From contig CAZTEX010000005.1 in the NCBI GenBank assembly GCA_964612505.1, forward strand, positions 36,749 through 100,748: a DNA stretch of 64,000 nt, read 5' to 3'. Position numbers and translations under genes: made by a program. The notes under the pieces were generated by a model that saw only the letters and a program-made list of their open reading frames with translations, was not told where the DNA came from and did not search any database. This DNA comes from JAAZZY01 sp964612505 (GTDB taxonomy: Bacteria; Chlamydiota; Chlamydiia; Chlamydiales; JAAZZY01). Below, piece by piece: positions 26,966 through 36,047 of the stretch. The first letter of the stretch is position 1, and each line of letters begins with the position of its first letter.

Positions 26966-28300
26966 ATGAAAACCCTTTTGAAAAACAAACTCTTTGTTAT
27001 TAATGTAAGCCTTGCTTTTCTATTTGCATATGCTTCTATTTTATCAGCTCAAAATTTATCTCTCTCGGGTGATAAACTGATAAAGCCCTCAACAATAGAA
27101 ATGGAGAATGAGACGTTCGCGCAAGAAGGATCGCACGCGATGCCATCTTCATTACAAGAGCAGTCTTCATTTAAACAAGATCCAGATTTTATGAAAAATC
27201 TACAAGCCAATATGGGCTCTATTAATTTACCCGTGGGTTCCTCTACAAATGTTAATGGCGCCAACACATGGGTTCCAAAATTTATCTGGTTAGGAGATAT
27301 TCAAAAAGATGATGAGCTAAAATGTTTTGCAGCCTTTTTAATCGGCTCATTGGCCGATCAAAGCAATCCATCAAAGACTGCTTCTCCAGGTGTTTTCATG
27401 ACTCCAGTCACGACATCGAGTAATGTAACCACCTCTTCTATCCAAGCTCCTATTGCAGAAGTAGAAAAACAAACATTAGTCTCTCGCAGCTCGTCTAGTA
27501 CGCCTCCTCCTCCTACACCTATTCAATCTCGTATGTTTACAGAAATTGAAGTGGGACTGGGTTTCTTATATTTTTCAAATGTTAAAGGAATATTAAATCT
27601 AAGACCCTATACTATCCAAGAAGGCCCATTAGAGATCAAAAGGAGCTTGGAATATAATCGCTCCCCTCTTTTTACTTTTGATTTTGGCTGGAGACTAGCT
27701 GATTGGCTTTCTTTAGCTGTCACAATGCAATCACAGCAAAATGTGCATATTCGAACAAAACCAACTGAAGCGGCCATTGATGATGGTTTTCTATGGTCCA
27801 ATTTTCAGTCTTATGTTGACTTCAACTCCATAGGTGGCAAACTCTTATTTACTTGGCCAAATATGATCCGGTTCAATGGATGGGGTATGAGTTTATTTAT
27901 CGGAGGATCTTGCGCTGGAGGCTGGCAAAGCTGGACAGACGTTCAATCAGGCGTCACCTTTTTTGCAAACAATGATGATGATAAGACTGCCCCATTCGGT
28001 CTAACTCTATCCTTTAGGGATAAATATTTTGGCAACTTTACCTACACGGGTGATACAGGATTATTATTTAAACCTACTAATATTTTTGCTAAAATGTCCA
28101 TTCGATTAGGCTGTAAGGTCATTAGTTGGGGAGCTACGAGAGGCTTAGGTGCTTCTAAAGATCAAAGAGACATTACGCGCGTGCCTTCTCCCGATGATGT
28201 CTTAGGGAATCCCACTGTTTACCCACATTATTTTAAGCCGATTAGAATTGGAACTATTTATTCTTGGGCTCCTTATGTAGGAATAAACTGGGATTTTTAG
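26966..28300 (+). CDS. Pom-like outer membrane beta-barrel protein 1
   Basis: First of three tandem paralogues. Signal peptide at the N-terminus (LLKNKLFVINVSLAFLFAYASILSAQ). The start at 26966 is chosen over 26954 because GGAG then lies before it. The N-terminal third is variable and Ser/Thr/Pro-rich. From about residue 105 it shares NTWVPKFIWLGDIQ and later IEVGLGFLYFSNVKG, YNRSPLFTFDFGWR, GWQSWTDVQSG and a terminal YVGINWDF with the other two. The C-terminal Phe is the Bam recognition residue of beta-barrels. It resembles chlamydial porin-like proteins such as the Pom family of Protochlamydia; the exact match is not checked. Confidence 0.75.
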   Translation: MKTLLKNKLFVINVSLAFLFAYASILSAQNLSLSGDKLIKPSTIEMENETFAQEGSHAMPSSLQEQSSFKQDPDFMKNLQANMGSINLPVGSSTNVNGANTWVPKFIWLGDIQKDDELKCFAAFLIGSLADQSNPSKTASPGVFMTPVTTSSNVTTSSIQAPIAEVEKQTLVSRSSSSTPPPPTPIQSRMFTEIEVGLGFLYFSNVKGILNLRPYTIQEGPLEIKRSLEYNRSPLFTFDFGWRLADWLSLAVTMQSQQNVHIRTKPTEAAIDDGFLWSNFQSYVDFNSIGGKLLFTWPNMIRFNGWGMSLFIGGSCAGGWQSWTDVQSGVTFFANNDDDKTAPFGLTLSFRDKYFGNFTYTGDTGLLFKPTNIFAKMSIRLGCKVISWGATRGLGASKDQRDITRVPSPDDVLGNPTVYPHYFKPIRIGTIYSWAPYVGINWDF

Positions 28301-28372
28301 AAAAAAAATTTTACAATAATTTTTTTCTTGCTATAAACCGCTAATGGTTTCATCTAGGTCTGGAGGCTTAAT

Positions 28373-29335
28373 ATGAAAAACATTCAGCGGTTTTTGTTTT
28401 TATCCATCCTTTTGCTTACTTTTAGTCAAATAAGCGATGCAGCGCAGGCTTTTTTAGCAGAACCTGCTGTAGCTGCTTATTCTCCACAAACGGCAAAGAA
28501 GCGCCCCCCTAAAGGAGAAAAGTACGAAGGGGTTAATTCTTGGACTCCCTATTTTACAAATATCGACAATGTACAAAATGATTATGAAAGAACTTTTGTG
28601 TTATCAACTGTAGGAGTTGGTTTCATTTATTTCTCAAAAGTCCAAGGCAATACTAGCTTAACTCCTGCTCCTGCTGGCAGTGTGACCAATGGCACTAAAA
28701 CAAAACAAGTTGGAGGCTTTAGCTACAATCGCACACCAGTCTATGATATGGTCTTTGGATATCGCATTTTAAGTTGGTTAAAAGCAGGTCTTGCCTTGCA
28801 AGCTCAAAACAACATTCATTTTCAATCTCCTTTTGCTCCAACACTTGTTCCTGCTGGTAGCACGCGCACGTCTGATGCTTCTCTTCCTAAAACACAATTT
28901 CGCGCGAACATCGATCTGAATGCTCTTTATCTTAAAGCCATGTTTGATCTTCCTTGGGTAATGGTTTTAAAAAGTTGGATGTATGCTCTCTATTTTAATG
29001 TCGGTGTGGGAGTCTCTTGGCAAAGTTGGACAGACATTCGTCAGTACATTCAATATACGATCAATGATTTACAAACGACTTTTGTAAATACACTGCATCA
29101 AAAATATGGCGCTAGTGCTCTTTGGCAATTAGATGCTGGTTTTAGAGCTAAATCTGCATCACCGAGTGCAACAGTATCGTTTTTAATTGGATGTAAATTT
29201 AATGGTTGGGGAAAAATTCCTAATATTGGTGACTCAACTCAACAAGGATCGTGGAGTTACGCATTTAAACAACCCTATTCTGCAAGAATGCTCTATTCGT
29301 TTGCTCCATATATTGGAATACAATGGGATTTTTAA
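28373..29335 (+). CDS. Pom-like outer membrane beta-barrel protein 2
   Basis: A 320-residue paralogue of the flanking genes. Signal peptide: FLFLSILLLTFSQISDAAQA. It shares SWTPYFTNIDNVQ, VGFIYFSKVQG, YNRTPVYDMVFGYRI, WQSWTDIRQY and the C-terminal YIGIQWDF, with Phe as the final residue. GGAGGC lies in front of the start. It is much closer to barrel 3 than to barrel 1 and lacks the long N-terminal insertion of barrel 1. A porin role is inferred from barrel-like alternation and the C-terminal signature. Confidence 0.78.
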   Translation: MKNIQRFLFLSILLLTFSQISDAAQAFLAEPAVAAYSPQTAKKRPPKGEKYEGVNSWTPYFTNIDNVQNDYERTFVLSTVGVGFIYFSKVQGNTSLTPAPAGSVTNGTKTKQVGGFSYNRTPVYDMVFGYRILSWLKAGLALQAQNNIHFQSPFAPTLVPAGSTRTSDASLPKTQFRANIDLNALYLKAMFDLPWVMVLKSWMYALYFNVGVGVSWQSWTDIRQYIQYTINDLQTTFVNTLHQKYGASALWQLDAGFRAKSASPSATVSFLIGCKFNGWGKIPNIGDSTQQGSWSYAFKQPYSARMLYSFAPYIGIQWDF

Positions 29336-29447
29336 CAGATCGTTAATTCATATTTGTTCTTTCATTTTTTATGGTGAAACTAACGCAATAAAAAATTAAA
29401 AACATCTATCAAAAAATCCATCTCTACCTCTATCATTTTTGCAAAAT

Positions 29448-29500
29448 TACACAGAAAGTTCAGGACCAACATAAGTTGTTATCTTAAATTTCTCTGTGTA
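29448..29500 (+). other. Inverted repeat between barrel genes 2 and 3
   Basis: TACACAGA (29448-29455) and TCTGTGTA (29493-29500) form a perfect 8-bp stem with a 37-base loop, followed by GTTTTGGTGTTTT. It could be a weak terminator for barrel 2 or a leader structure for barrel 3, whose start is 66 bases further on. Confidence 0.4.
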
Positions 29501-29565
29501 GTTTTGGTGTTTTAAATCCATTTAAAACATTCTAATTGTTTTTATAAACTTACACGAGGTGAGAA

Positions 29566-30546
29566 ATGCATACATTGATAAACAAACGTTTATTAATTAA
29601 CACGGCAAAGTGCCTAATGGCAATGCTAGTGGCTTGCTTTGCTTTTTCAACAACTCTTTCAGCGACTGAATTAGAAAGTGAAAATGCATTGCTTGCTTAC
29701 ACGAACAAAAAAAATAGTTCTAAGAAAAGTACAAATGATTACAAACCTGTTAACTCTTGGAAGCCATACTTTACATGGATTGGCAACGTTCAAGATCAAG
29801 CAAAAAGATCATTTGTTCAGTACAATATCGGCCTTGGATTCCTTTACTTCTCTGATGTTAGAGGCAATTTAAGTGCTGTTCCTGTTACTACGGGAAGTGT
29901 TAACACTGCCGTAACTATTCCATTAGCAGGAAAAATTGGCTACAACAGAACACCCGTTTTTGAATATAGCACAGGCTATAGAATCTTCAACTGGTTGAAA
30001 GTTGCACTTGCCTTAGAACATCAAAATGGAATTGGTATTCAAACAGATATGCTTAACAGTGTCCTAACAGGAACACGAATCAGTGATTCAAGTGTCCCTA
30101 AAGCACAACTTAGAGCAACTCTTGGATTGAATGCTTTATATCCTAAAGTTACGTTCGAGCTTCCATGGGTGATGATTTGGAAAAATTGGCTAAATGCACT
30201 CTACCTCAGTGTTGGTATTGGACCAAGCTGGCAAAGCTGGACAGACATTCGTGTCTATGAACAGTTTTCTGTTGCCGGTATAGAAACAACTTTTGTGAAT
30301 ACTTTAAATCAGAAATACCCAGCCAATGCTTTTTGGCAATTTGATGCAGGTATTCGCATGAAGCAAGCTTCTATCAGTTCTACATTTTCATTCTTAATTG
30401 GATGTAAATTTAGCAGCTGGGGACAGACCAGAAATATTGGTCTATTAAGCCAACAAGGATCGTGGGGATTTGCATTGTCAAGTCCATTTCGTGCTAGAAT
30501 GTTATATTCATTCGTGCCCTACATAGGCGCGCAATGGAATTTTTAA
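29566..30546 (+). CDS. Pom-like outer membrane beta-barrel protein 3
   Basis: A 326-residue paralogue with signal peptide LMAMLVACFAFSTTLSA and AGGTG before the start. It shares NSWKPYFTWIGNVQ, IGLGFLYFSDVRG, YNRTPVFEYSTGYRI, WQSWTDIRVY, GCKFSSWG and YIGAQWNF, ending in Phe. It is the best-preserved barrel of the trio, separated from barrel 2 by 230 bp that may hold its own promoter, and it is closed by a strong terminator. Likely abundant outer-membrane protein; porin function is inferred from family membership. Confidence 0.78.
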   Translation: MHTLINKRLLINTAKCLMAMLVACFAFSTTLSATELESENALLAYTNKKNSSKKSTNDYKPVNSWKPYFTWIGNVQDQAKRSFVQYNIGLGFLYFSDVRGNLSAVPVTTGSVNTAVTIPLAGKIGYNRTPVFEYSTGYRIFNWLKVALALEHQNGIGIQTDMLNSVLTGTRISDSSVPKAQLRATLGLNALYPKVTFELPWVMIWKNWLNALYLSVGIGPSWQSWTDIRVYEQFSVAGIETTFVNTLNQKYPANAFWQFDAGIRMKQASISSTFSFLIGCKFSSWGQTRNIGLLSQQGSWGFALSSPFRARMLYSFVPYIGAQWNF

Positions 30547-30575
30547 CACCTCATTCGAATGTTGTGTAACAAACT

Positions 30576-30606
30576 GGCCAAAGACTTGCGTTTTTGGCCT
30601 TTTTTA
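30576..30606 (+). terminator. Terminator after the barrel gene cluster
   Basis: GGCCAAA (30576-30582) pairs with TTTGGCC (30593-30599) over a 10-base loop, followed by a run of T. It lies 30 bp after the barrel 3 stop. Confidence 0.8.
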
Positions 30607-30638
30607 TTCTATAGTTTAATTTTATAACAAAGAACTTT

Positions 30639-31904
30639 ATGTTAAAAAAAGACTCCAAAGCTCTCACAAATGTTTCCATTGCAACGTTATATCTCATTTA
30701 CCTCTTTGATATTGCCTCGATCGTTATTGTCCTTGTTTTATTTTCTTCATTGATTATCGATCCGAGCAGTCAGATGTTAGCCGCAGAGACCTCTTTAAAT
30801 AAGCGTAATCTTATTTTAGGCCTATTATATGCAGCCTACCCTATCACTCAGTTTTTAGGGGCTCCTATTTTAGGGGAACTTTCAGATCGGGTTGGTCGCA
30901 AGATCATTATTAATATTTCAACACTGGGAACTACCGCTACATTTTGTTTGAGTGCTCTAAGTATTTTAAACAATAATTTGCCCTTGCTGTTTTTGAGTCG
31001 ACTTGTTGGTGGTTTTTTTGCTGGCAATGCATCACTTGCCCAAGCAGCAGTTTCTAATTTAGTTCATAAAGAAAACCGATCTAGAGCGATGGCCCTATTT
31101 AGTGTCGTTGGCGGCTTTTCTTGGATAGTGGGTCCTTTTATTGGTTCTGTTTTTTCAAACTCTAATTTAGTTTCCTGGTTTGGTTTAGATACTCCTTTTT
31201 GGTTCATGGGACTTGCTTTTTTACTTTGCTGGGGACTCTTTATGCTCTCCTATACATGCTTGCATGTCAAAACAGACCAAAAACACACTACCTCCCTTCT
31301 GCAAAGCATCAAAAACCTAGCTACTATCTTCCATCACCGCATGATTGTTATTCCATTTATTGTTTCTCTCTTTACGATGTTTAATTGGATGATTGTACAA
31401 GATTTCTTATCGCCATTTCTTTTTGAAAAATTTAATTTTTCTCATCAGCAAATTGGTATGACATTTGCTTATCTATCACTTTGGTGGCTGATTGGCGGGC
31501 TTTTTGCTATGTTTATTTTTCAATCCAAAAGACCTTCCAAATTTCTAGCATTAACCCACTTAATTCCTGCAGTATTAATCTTTATTTATACATTAGATAA
31601 GAGTTACAGCTTTATCTATTGGGCTGTTGCTTTGGCTAATATGCTTTTTGCCATTGCCTACAGCGGTTATTCTGCCATGTTTTCCCATCTCGTGCCCGAG
31701 CATATGCAAGGAAAGCTTTATGGCTCTTGGACTGGAGGATTTGCCTTAATTAACGCCCTAGCTCCTGCCTTTGCAGGTTGGATCTCTTTTCTAGGGATAG
31801 ATGTTCCTTTTCAAATAGCGAGCCTAGGAATGCTGATTTCTGGCATTGCTATCTATTTATGGGTTTATCGCAATAACCACAAACTAGAAGAAATCAAAGC
31901 GTAG
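30639..31904 (+). CDS. MFS transporter of the DHA1/TetA-like type
   Basis: A 421-residue membrane protein with about 12 hydrophobic helices. The helix 2-3 signature is GELSDRVGRKIIINIS, followed by SRLVGGFFAGNASLAQAAVSNL (helix 4-5), the pattern of TetA-type drug:proton antiporters. EHMQGKLYGSWTGGFALINALAP is seen in helices 10-11. It might export drugs or a metabolite; the substrate cannot be read. It has a terminator in front (of the barrel cluster) and faces a convergent small gene. Confidence 0.85.
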   Translation: MLKKDSKALTNVSIATLYLIYLFDIASIVIVLVLFSSLIIDPSSQMLAAETSLNKRNLILGLLYAAYPITQFLGAPILGELSDRVGRKIIINISTLGTTATFCLSALSILNNNLPLLFLSRLVGGFFAGNASLAQAAVSNLVHKENRSRAMALFSVVGGFSWIVGPFIGSVFSNSNLVSWFGLDTPFWFMGLAFLLCWGLFMLSYTCLHVKTDQKHTTSLLQSIKNLATIFHHRMIVIPFIVSLFTMFNWMIVQDFLSPFLFEKFNFSHQQIGMTFAYLSLWWLIGGLFAMFIFQSKRPSKFLALTHLIPAVLIFIYTLDKSYSFIYWAVALANMLFAIAYSGYSAMFSHLVPEHMQGKLYGSWTGGFALINALAPAFAGWISFLGIDVPFQIASLGMLISGIAIYLWVYRNNHKLEEIKA

Positions 31905-32025
31905 TATTGCTCCATTAAGCTGAGGATGCATTAAGAGCTCATTGTGGCCAAAGTATCGGATAAATTAATGATAGGGATCTTGTGCATTAAGAAAAACGAG
32001 CCCCTGAAAAGAGAAAATGATTACC

Positions 32026-32068
32026 CAAAAAAATCTTTGATAGTTGACGACTCAAACTATCAAAGATT
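32026..32068 (-). terminator. Strong terminator of the small gene at 32085
   Basis: AATCTTTGATAGTT (32032-32045) pairs perfectly over 14 bp with AACTATCAAAGATT (32055-32068) around a 9-base loop. On the minus strand it is followed by a T-run (AAAAAAA on the plus strand at 32027-32033), so it terminates the minus-strand gene that stops at 32085. Confidence 0.85.
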
Positions 32069-32084
32069 ATCTAAAAACAAATGA

Positions 32085-32507
32085 TTAACTCACTCGAATG
32101 TAGCCGATTTTTTGACCAGCAAGCACGACTTCATGAAGCCCTTTTTGAGAAGGAGCAGTAATAAAAAACTTGTCTGTCCATACAGGACATGATCTTGGCA
32201 CTCCAAAAGCATTTACACTTGTTTGAACCGATCCTTTTATAACATCAGGGTATGCATAATTGCCTATTCTAACATCAGCAGAAACCCCATCTCCAGGCCA
32301 ACCCGCTGAATAGTGAACTTCTATTTGGAAGTTTTGATTAGGTTTAGCTTCAATATAGCCTTTTGTTATTTGCCAAGAATCTGGACCTACTTGCTTAATA
32401 TTTTTAACTGTAATATCAACCCCATTGATTTTGATATTTACAGGATATTTGGGTGCACTTTCGCTACTTGCAAATACGTTTAAATGGGTACTTGCATTTA
32501 CCTTCAT
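32085..32507 (-). CDS. Small chlamydial protein of unknown function, paralogue of 56361
   Basis: A 140-residue protein rich in beta-type residues, with no signal peptide or hydrophobic helix. Its C-terminal third reads GSVQTSVNAFGVPRSCPVW and ITAPSQKGLHEVVLAG (residues 92-131). That is clearly the same module as in the gene at 56361. A strong AAAGGAGG ribosome site sits ahead of the ATG and a 14-bp terminator follows, so it is a single-gene unit, probably highly expressed. I do not recognise the fold; a beta-sandwich is plausible. Confidence 0.7.
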   Translation of the reverse strand: MKVNASTHLNVFASSESAPKYPVNIKINGVDITVKNIKQVGPDSWQITKGYIEAKPNQNFQIEVHYSAGWPGDGVSADVRIGNYAYPDVIKGSVQTSVNAFGVPRSCPVWTDKFFITAPSQKGLHEVVLAGQKIGYIRVS

Positions 32508-32673
32508 GACTTTCCTCCTTTATCAGTTATAGTCAATCCAGGCAGTAGTATAGTGTCAAATTATAAAGAATATATTAATAAGCTCTCAAAAAAGAATCTA
32601 TAAGCTTATTAGCCATGCTAACATAGTATATTTTTTTTGAAAACTCTTGCTGGTTTGTCTTGTATGCTGAAGA

Positions 32674-33582
32674 TTATTTTTCTAATCCTGATGCCTGTAA
32701 TGCAGAAATTAAAAGTTCACCTTGATTCACTTCTAAAGGAAGTAGAGGGGGGCGCATACAATGCCATACTTCCCCTGCTCGCTTCTCCATCACTCTTTTG
32801 GCAGCGGCTATGAAAGGAATTTCATGAAGGGCACTAAAAATGCTTTCAAGGCTTGTAGGATTTAAAGCATAAGCTTTTTGACCTTGTTGATATAGAGAAC
32901 AAATGAGCTCTGGATAAAGATTGGCAATTCCACAAATTGCCCCTGCTCCTCCGTGATAAACAGATCCTATAATTTGCCTCTCATTCCCAACAAAGACCTT
33001 AAAATGAGGAAAAGTTTCCAATATCTTTTTAGTAAAAGAGAGATTACCTTCACTTTCTTTAATTCCAATCACTATTTGAGGAAACTGTTGACGAAGTTTC
33101 TCAATCACATTTAAAGAAATAGGAACCCCACTCATTTGCGGAATATGATATAAAAGAATGCGTAAGTTGGGATTTCCTACTTTTTGAATGATTTCATGAT
33201 AGTAAGCTAAAACGCCAGCATCTGAGATATTTTTATAAAAACTGGGCGGGGCAATAAGTACAGCAGCGCATTTCAGTTTTAAAGCTTGGCTCGCCAGCTC
33301 TACGCTATCTAAAATTCCAGAGCTTCCATTGGCCAAAATTATTTTTTTGGGGTCTATTCCTTTAGAAACTAAATACTGCAAAGCAGCTAAACGCTCAGAC
33401 AAAGAAAAAGAAGGGCCTTCCCCGGTTGTTCCAAATAAAGTAACGCCCGTGCATCCCTGCTTTAGCAATTCAAAACAATGTGAAGCCAGTCTTTGATAAT
33501 TGCAGCTAAGGTCTGAGTGCATCGGCGTTAATGCTGCTGCATAAATGCCATTTTGAAGATTATCTTTTTGAGCTTGTTGCAT
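32674..33582 (-). CDS. DapA-family (N-acetylneuraminate lyase/dihydrodipicolinate synthase-like) aldolase
   Basis: A 302-residue TIM-barrel aldolase. The Schiff-base lysine is in VIGIKESEG, the catalytic Tyr is in LLYHIPQMSG, and VTLFGTTGEGPSFS is the substrate carboxylate-binding loop. A true DapA usually has TTGE with particular downstream residues. Here the loop, the lack of nearby lysine genes and the cell-envelope context leave open other family members (sialic-acid lyase, KDG aldolase, HOGA-like). It is a solitary minus-strand gene with no obvious operon partner. Confidence 0.8.
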   Translation of the reverse strand: MQQAQKDNLQNGIYAAALTPMHSDLSCNYQRLASHCFELLKQGCTGVTLFGTTGEGPSFSLSERLAALQYLVSKGIDPKKIILANGSSGILDSVELASQALKLKCAAVLIAPPSFYKNISDAGVLAYYHEIIQKVGNPNLRILLYHIPQMSGVPISLNVIEKLRQQFPQIVIGIKESEGNLSFTKKILETFPHFKVFVGNERQIIGSVYHGGAGAICGIANLYPELICSLYQQGQKAYALNPTSLESIFSALHEIPFIAAAKRVMEKRAGEVWHCMRPPLLPLEVNQGELLISALQASGLEK

Positions 33583-33733
33583 ATCAATTAAATAAGAAGA
33601 AAAAGAAACTTATATACCCAACTAAAAATAAAAAAGCATCTTTTTCATTTAAACTCTCATCTCATAGTCAAAAATAAGATTATTTGATACGTTCCTGATA
33701 ACTTTCCAAAATTAAAACATTTTTACTTCAAGC

Positions 33734-34102
33734 ATGAATCCTAAAAATTTAATAGAAAGTTATATCGAGGGATGGAAAACAAGTGATGCAATAAAAATTC
33801 TCTCTCCTTTAGCGGCCAATTGTCTGATTATCGAGTCTCATGGTCCTATTTATCACGGCAAAGAAATGATCCAAGAATGGGTTCTAACGTGGCTAAAATG
33901 TCATAAAGTAAAAAAATGGGAGCTGACCTCTTTTTATTCTTTTAATGATATAATTTGCTGTGAATGGAACTTTAGCTACCAAGGTAAAGAGGGCCAGGAG
34001 GAGTTTAAGGGAATCACTATTGCGCGCATTGAGCATGAAAAAATAATCTGGCTCAAAGAATATCGCATGACAGCACCCCCCTACCCATGGCATTCTCATT
34101 AG
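33734..34102 (+). CDS. SnoaL-like/NTF2-fold protein
   Basis: A 122-residue protein with the SnoaL-like pattern: NLIESYIEGWKTSD, HGPIYHGKEMIQEWV, WNFSYQGK, FKGITIARIEHEKIIWLKEY. Such small cone-shaped domains bind small hydrophobic ligands or act as isomerases; no catalytic residues can be assigned. It lies next to the convergent CPBP gene and is similar in type to the SnoaL-like gene at 40074, although the two are not close in sequence. Confidence 0.75.
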   Translation: MNPKNLIESYIEGWKTSDAIKILSPLAANCLIIESHGPIYHGKEMIQEWVLTWLKCHKVKKWELTSFYSFNDIICCEWNFSYQGKEGQEEFKGITIARIEHEKIIWLKEYRMTAPPYPWHSH

Positions 34103-34114
34103 AGCAGGTTGATT

Positions 34115-34723
34115 TTAACAGACAAACGCTGACCATGCTATAGCTACGAAATTATTCATAAAATGGGCTCCAATGGCTCCTGAAAGACCTAATTTTGATT
34201 CTTTAATCCTTCCAAGGAAAATACCCATAAGCATTCCACCTATTATTTGCTTAAACACATATTTTGGATCGTATACACCTGTATTTACACAATGCGCCAA
34301 GCCAAAAGCAATCGAGCTAAGACCTATGCGTAACGCTTTAGCAGTTGTTGTATCAAATATTTTTTCAGAACCCGGTGAGACTTTTTTGGCTATTGTTTTG
34401 GGGATAGAGTGCAAAATTCCACTCTGCAGCGCATCTCTAAATATAATCTCTACTATGATGGGCCCTATAACGCAGATGTCAGTAAAAGGATTAACTAACG
34501 CAAATTTTTTCCTAGTCTGATAAGCTTGGCAAGCTTGGCTCTCACTACCATTATAAGTATTTATGAGTTCAGAAACTAATAATGAGGTGAGCAGTCCCCC
34601 TCCTCTGACATATTGATAGGCCCCTTGAGCAAAGTTTGAAAGAGGGCCTCTATTTGAATATGTAGAAACTTGCGACTCTTCTTTAAAAAAGGAGGGTGAT
34701 AATGGGAGACTAACTGTTGTCAT
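34115..34723 (-). CDS. CPBP (CAAX/bacteriocin-processing-like) intramembrane protease family protein
   Basis: A 202-residue hydrophobic protein with the three CPBP motifs in order. Motif 1 appears as VEIIFRD (the usual EExxxR has lost its first Glu), motif 2 is FGLAH (FxxxH), and motif 3 is HFMNN (HxxxN). The family includes Abi proteins, bacteriocin-processing proteins and eukaryotic Rce1. The variant motif 1 makes activity uncertain. The N-terminal 60 residues are not membrane-embedded. No bacteriocin gene is recognisable nearby. Confidence 0.65.
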   Translation of the reverse strand: MTTVSLPLSPSFFKEESQVSTYSNRGPLSNFAQGAYQYVRGGGLLTSLLVSELINTYNGSESQACQAYQTRKKFALVNPFTDICVIGPIIVEIIFRDALQSGILHSIPKTIAKKVSPGSEKIFDTTTAKALRIGLSSIAFGLAHCVNTGVYDPKYVFKQIIGGMLMGIFLGRIKESKLGLSGAIGAHFMNNFVAIAWSAFVC

Positions 34724-34908
34724 AAAAAACCTCTGTAGACCATATAAGTATACCCTATTTTTATTTATAAAGCAAGTCGTAGCAAAAACTTAAAATACTA
34801 CATTTAAACAAATCGACAGTTTTTTGAATAGATGAATACATAAAATTCCTATTTGCTTCAAATTATACAAGATGAGATTCTATTTGTCTAGAAAAAAGAG
34901 GACCTTGC

Positions 34909-35969
34909 TTGAGCTTTGGACTATCTCTTTGGCAAACAAAAATAAAACGTTTTTTTGCTAAATTTATCATTACCTCTTTAATAGGATGGACTATGCCTGC
35001 TGATGCTAACAACCAAGCAAACGCTCTAAAGCTTTTGCAAAATTCAATAGAGGCCCATGGACCATTTACCACCGAGCTTCTTTCAGGTGGATGCTCTGGT
35101 TCTGAGATTATTAAGGTAAATACTTTAGATAAGTCTTATGTCGTCCGGTTTTGGAATATGCAATGGGAAGAGGACTTTCCCCAAGACTTAGCGTGTCAAC
35201 TCATCTCTTCTGATGCCGGCTATGGCCCAAAGGTCTATTTCTTTGATGAAGCTCAAGGCGTCACAATCATGGATTATCACTTTCCAGAAGCTCTACCAAC
35301 CCTTTCAATCCGGCTGCAAGCTCTCGTTGATTTGCTCAAAAAAATTCATTTCGGCCCGACGGTTCCAAAGGGGGCAGATCGAAGCGAATATCTTGATTTC
35401 CTCATTAACGAGTTAAAAGAAAAAATACCTTTTTTTGATCTAGAACTAATTCGAGTTATTAAAGACACGGTTTTTGCTACAACACGCCCAAATGGTAGCT
35501 CTGTAGTTTGTCACCGGGATTTACATCATGGCAATCTCCTCTATACAAAAGGGGGCTTTCTTACCATCGATTACACGGGGCAGGAATAGACGATCCTTAT
35601 GCCGACTTAGCTAATATTGCAGTTTTTAATTGTAAAACCCAAGAGGAAGAAAGATTACTTCTTCAACTCTATTTTGGGCATGAGCCCAGCGCAAAAGAAA
35701 TGGCTAGATTAGCGCTCTTAAAATTACCAACTAAAATGTTTTATGGCCTGGAATGTTTAAGAATTGCCTACGCCAGCCAAACAAGTGAGCCACTTCTTTT
35801 ACAATCCCCTTCCAAAGCTTATATGAATTTTGGAATCCACGGCCGTCCAGCACTTAAGCCCAGCGATTTTCTCAATTATGGATTTTCATTTCTCAGTGAA
35901 GTTTTTGATTACTCACAAAGTGAGCAATACAGACAAGATCTTAAAGAAGTTTTAAAAAACAATTATTGA
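34909..35969 (+). pseudogene. Aminoglycoside/choline phosphotransferase-like gene split by a one-base frameshift
   Basis: The first part, from a TTG at 34909, has the catalytic HRDLHHGNL motif and DYTG, and hits a stop at 35587-35589. The frame shifted by one base continues as GIDDPYADLANIAVF to the stop at 35967-35969. Restoring one G in the GGGG run at 35577-35580 joins them as IDYTGAGIDDPYADLANIAV, the expected APH/choline-kinase sequence. The whole restored protein would be about 353 residues. A possible later start is the ATG at 34993. It is either a recent pseudogene, a phase-variable homopolymer, or a sequencing error. Confidence 0.8.
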
Positions 35970-36047
35970 GATTGATTTTTACCCCCTTCTCTGTAGAAAA
36001 TAGCTCCTTTTTGATCTTTACTCAAAGTTTTAACGCACATTGATGCT

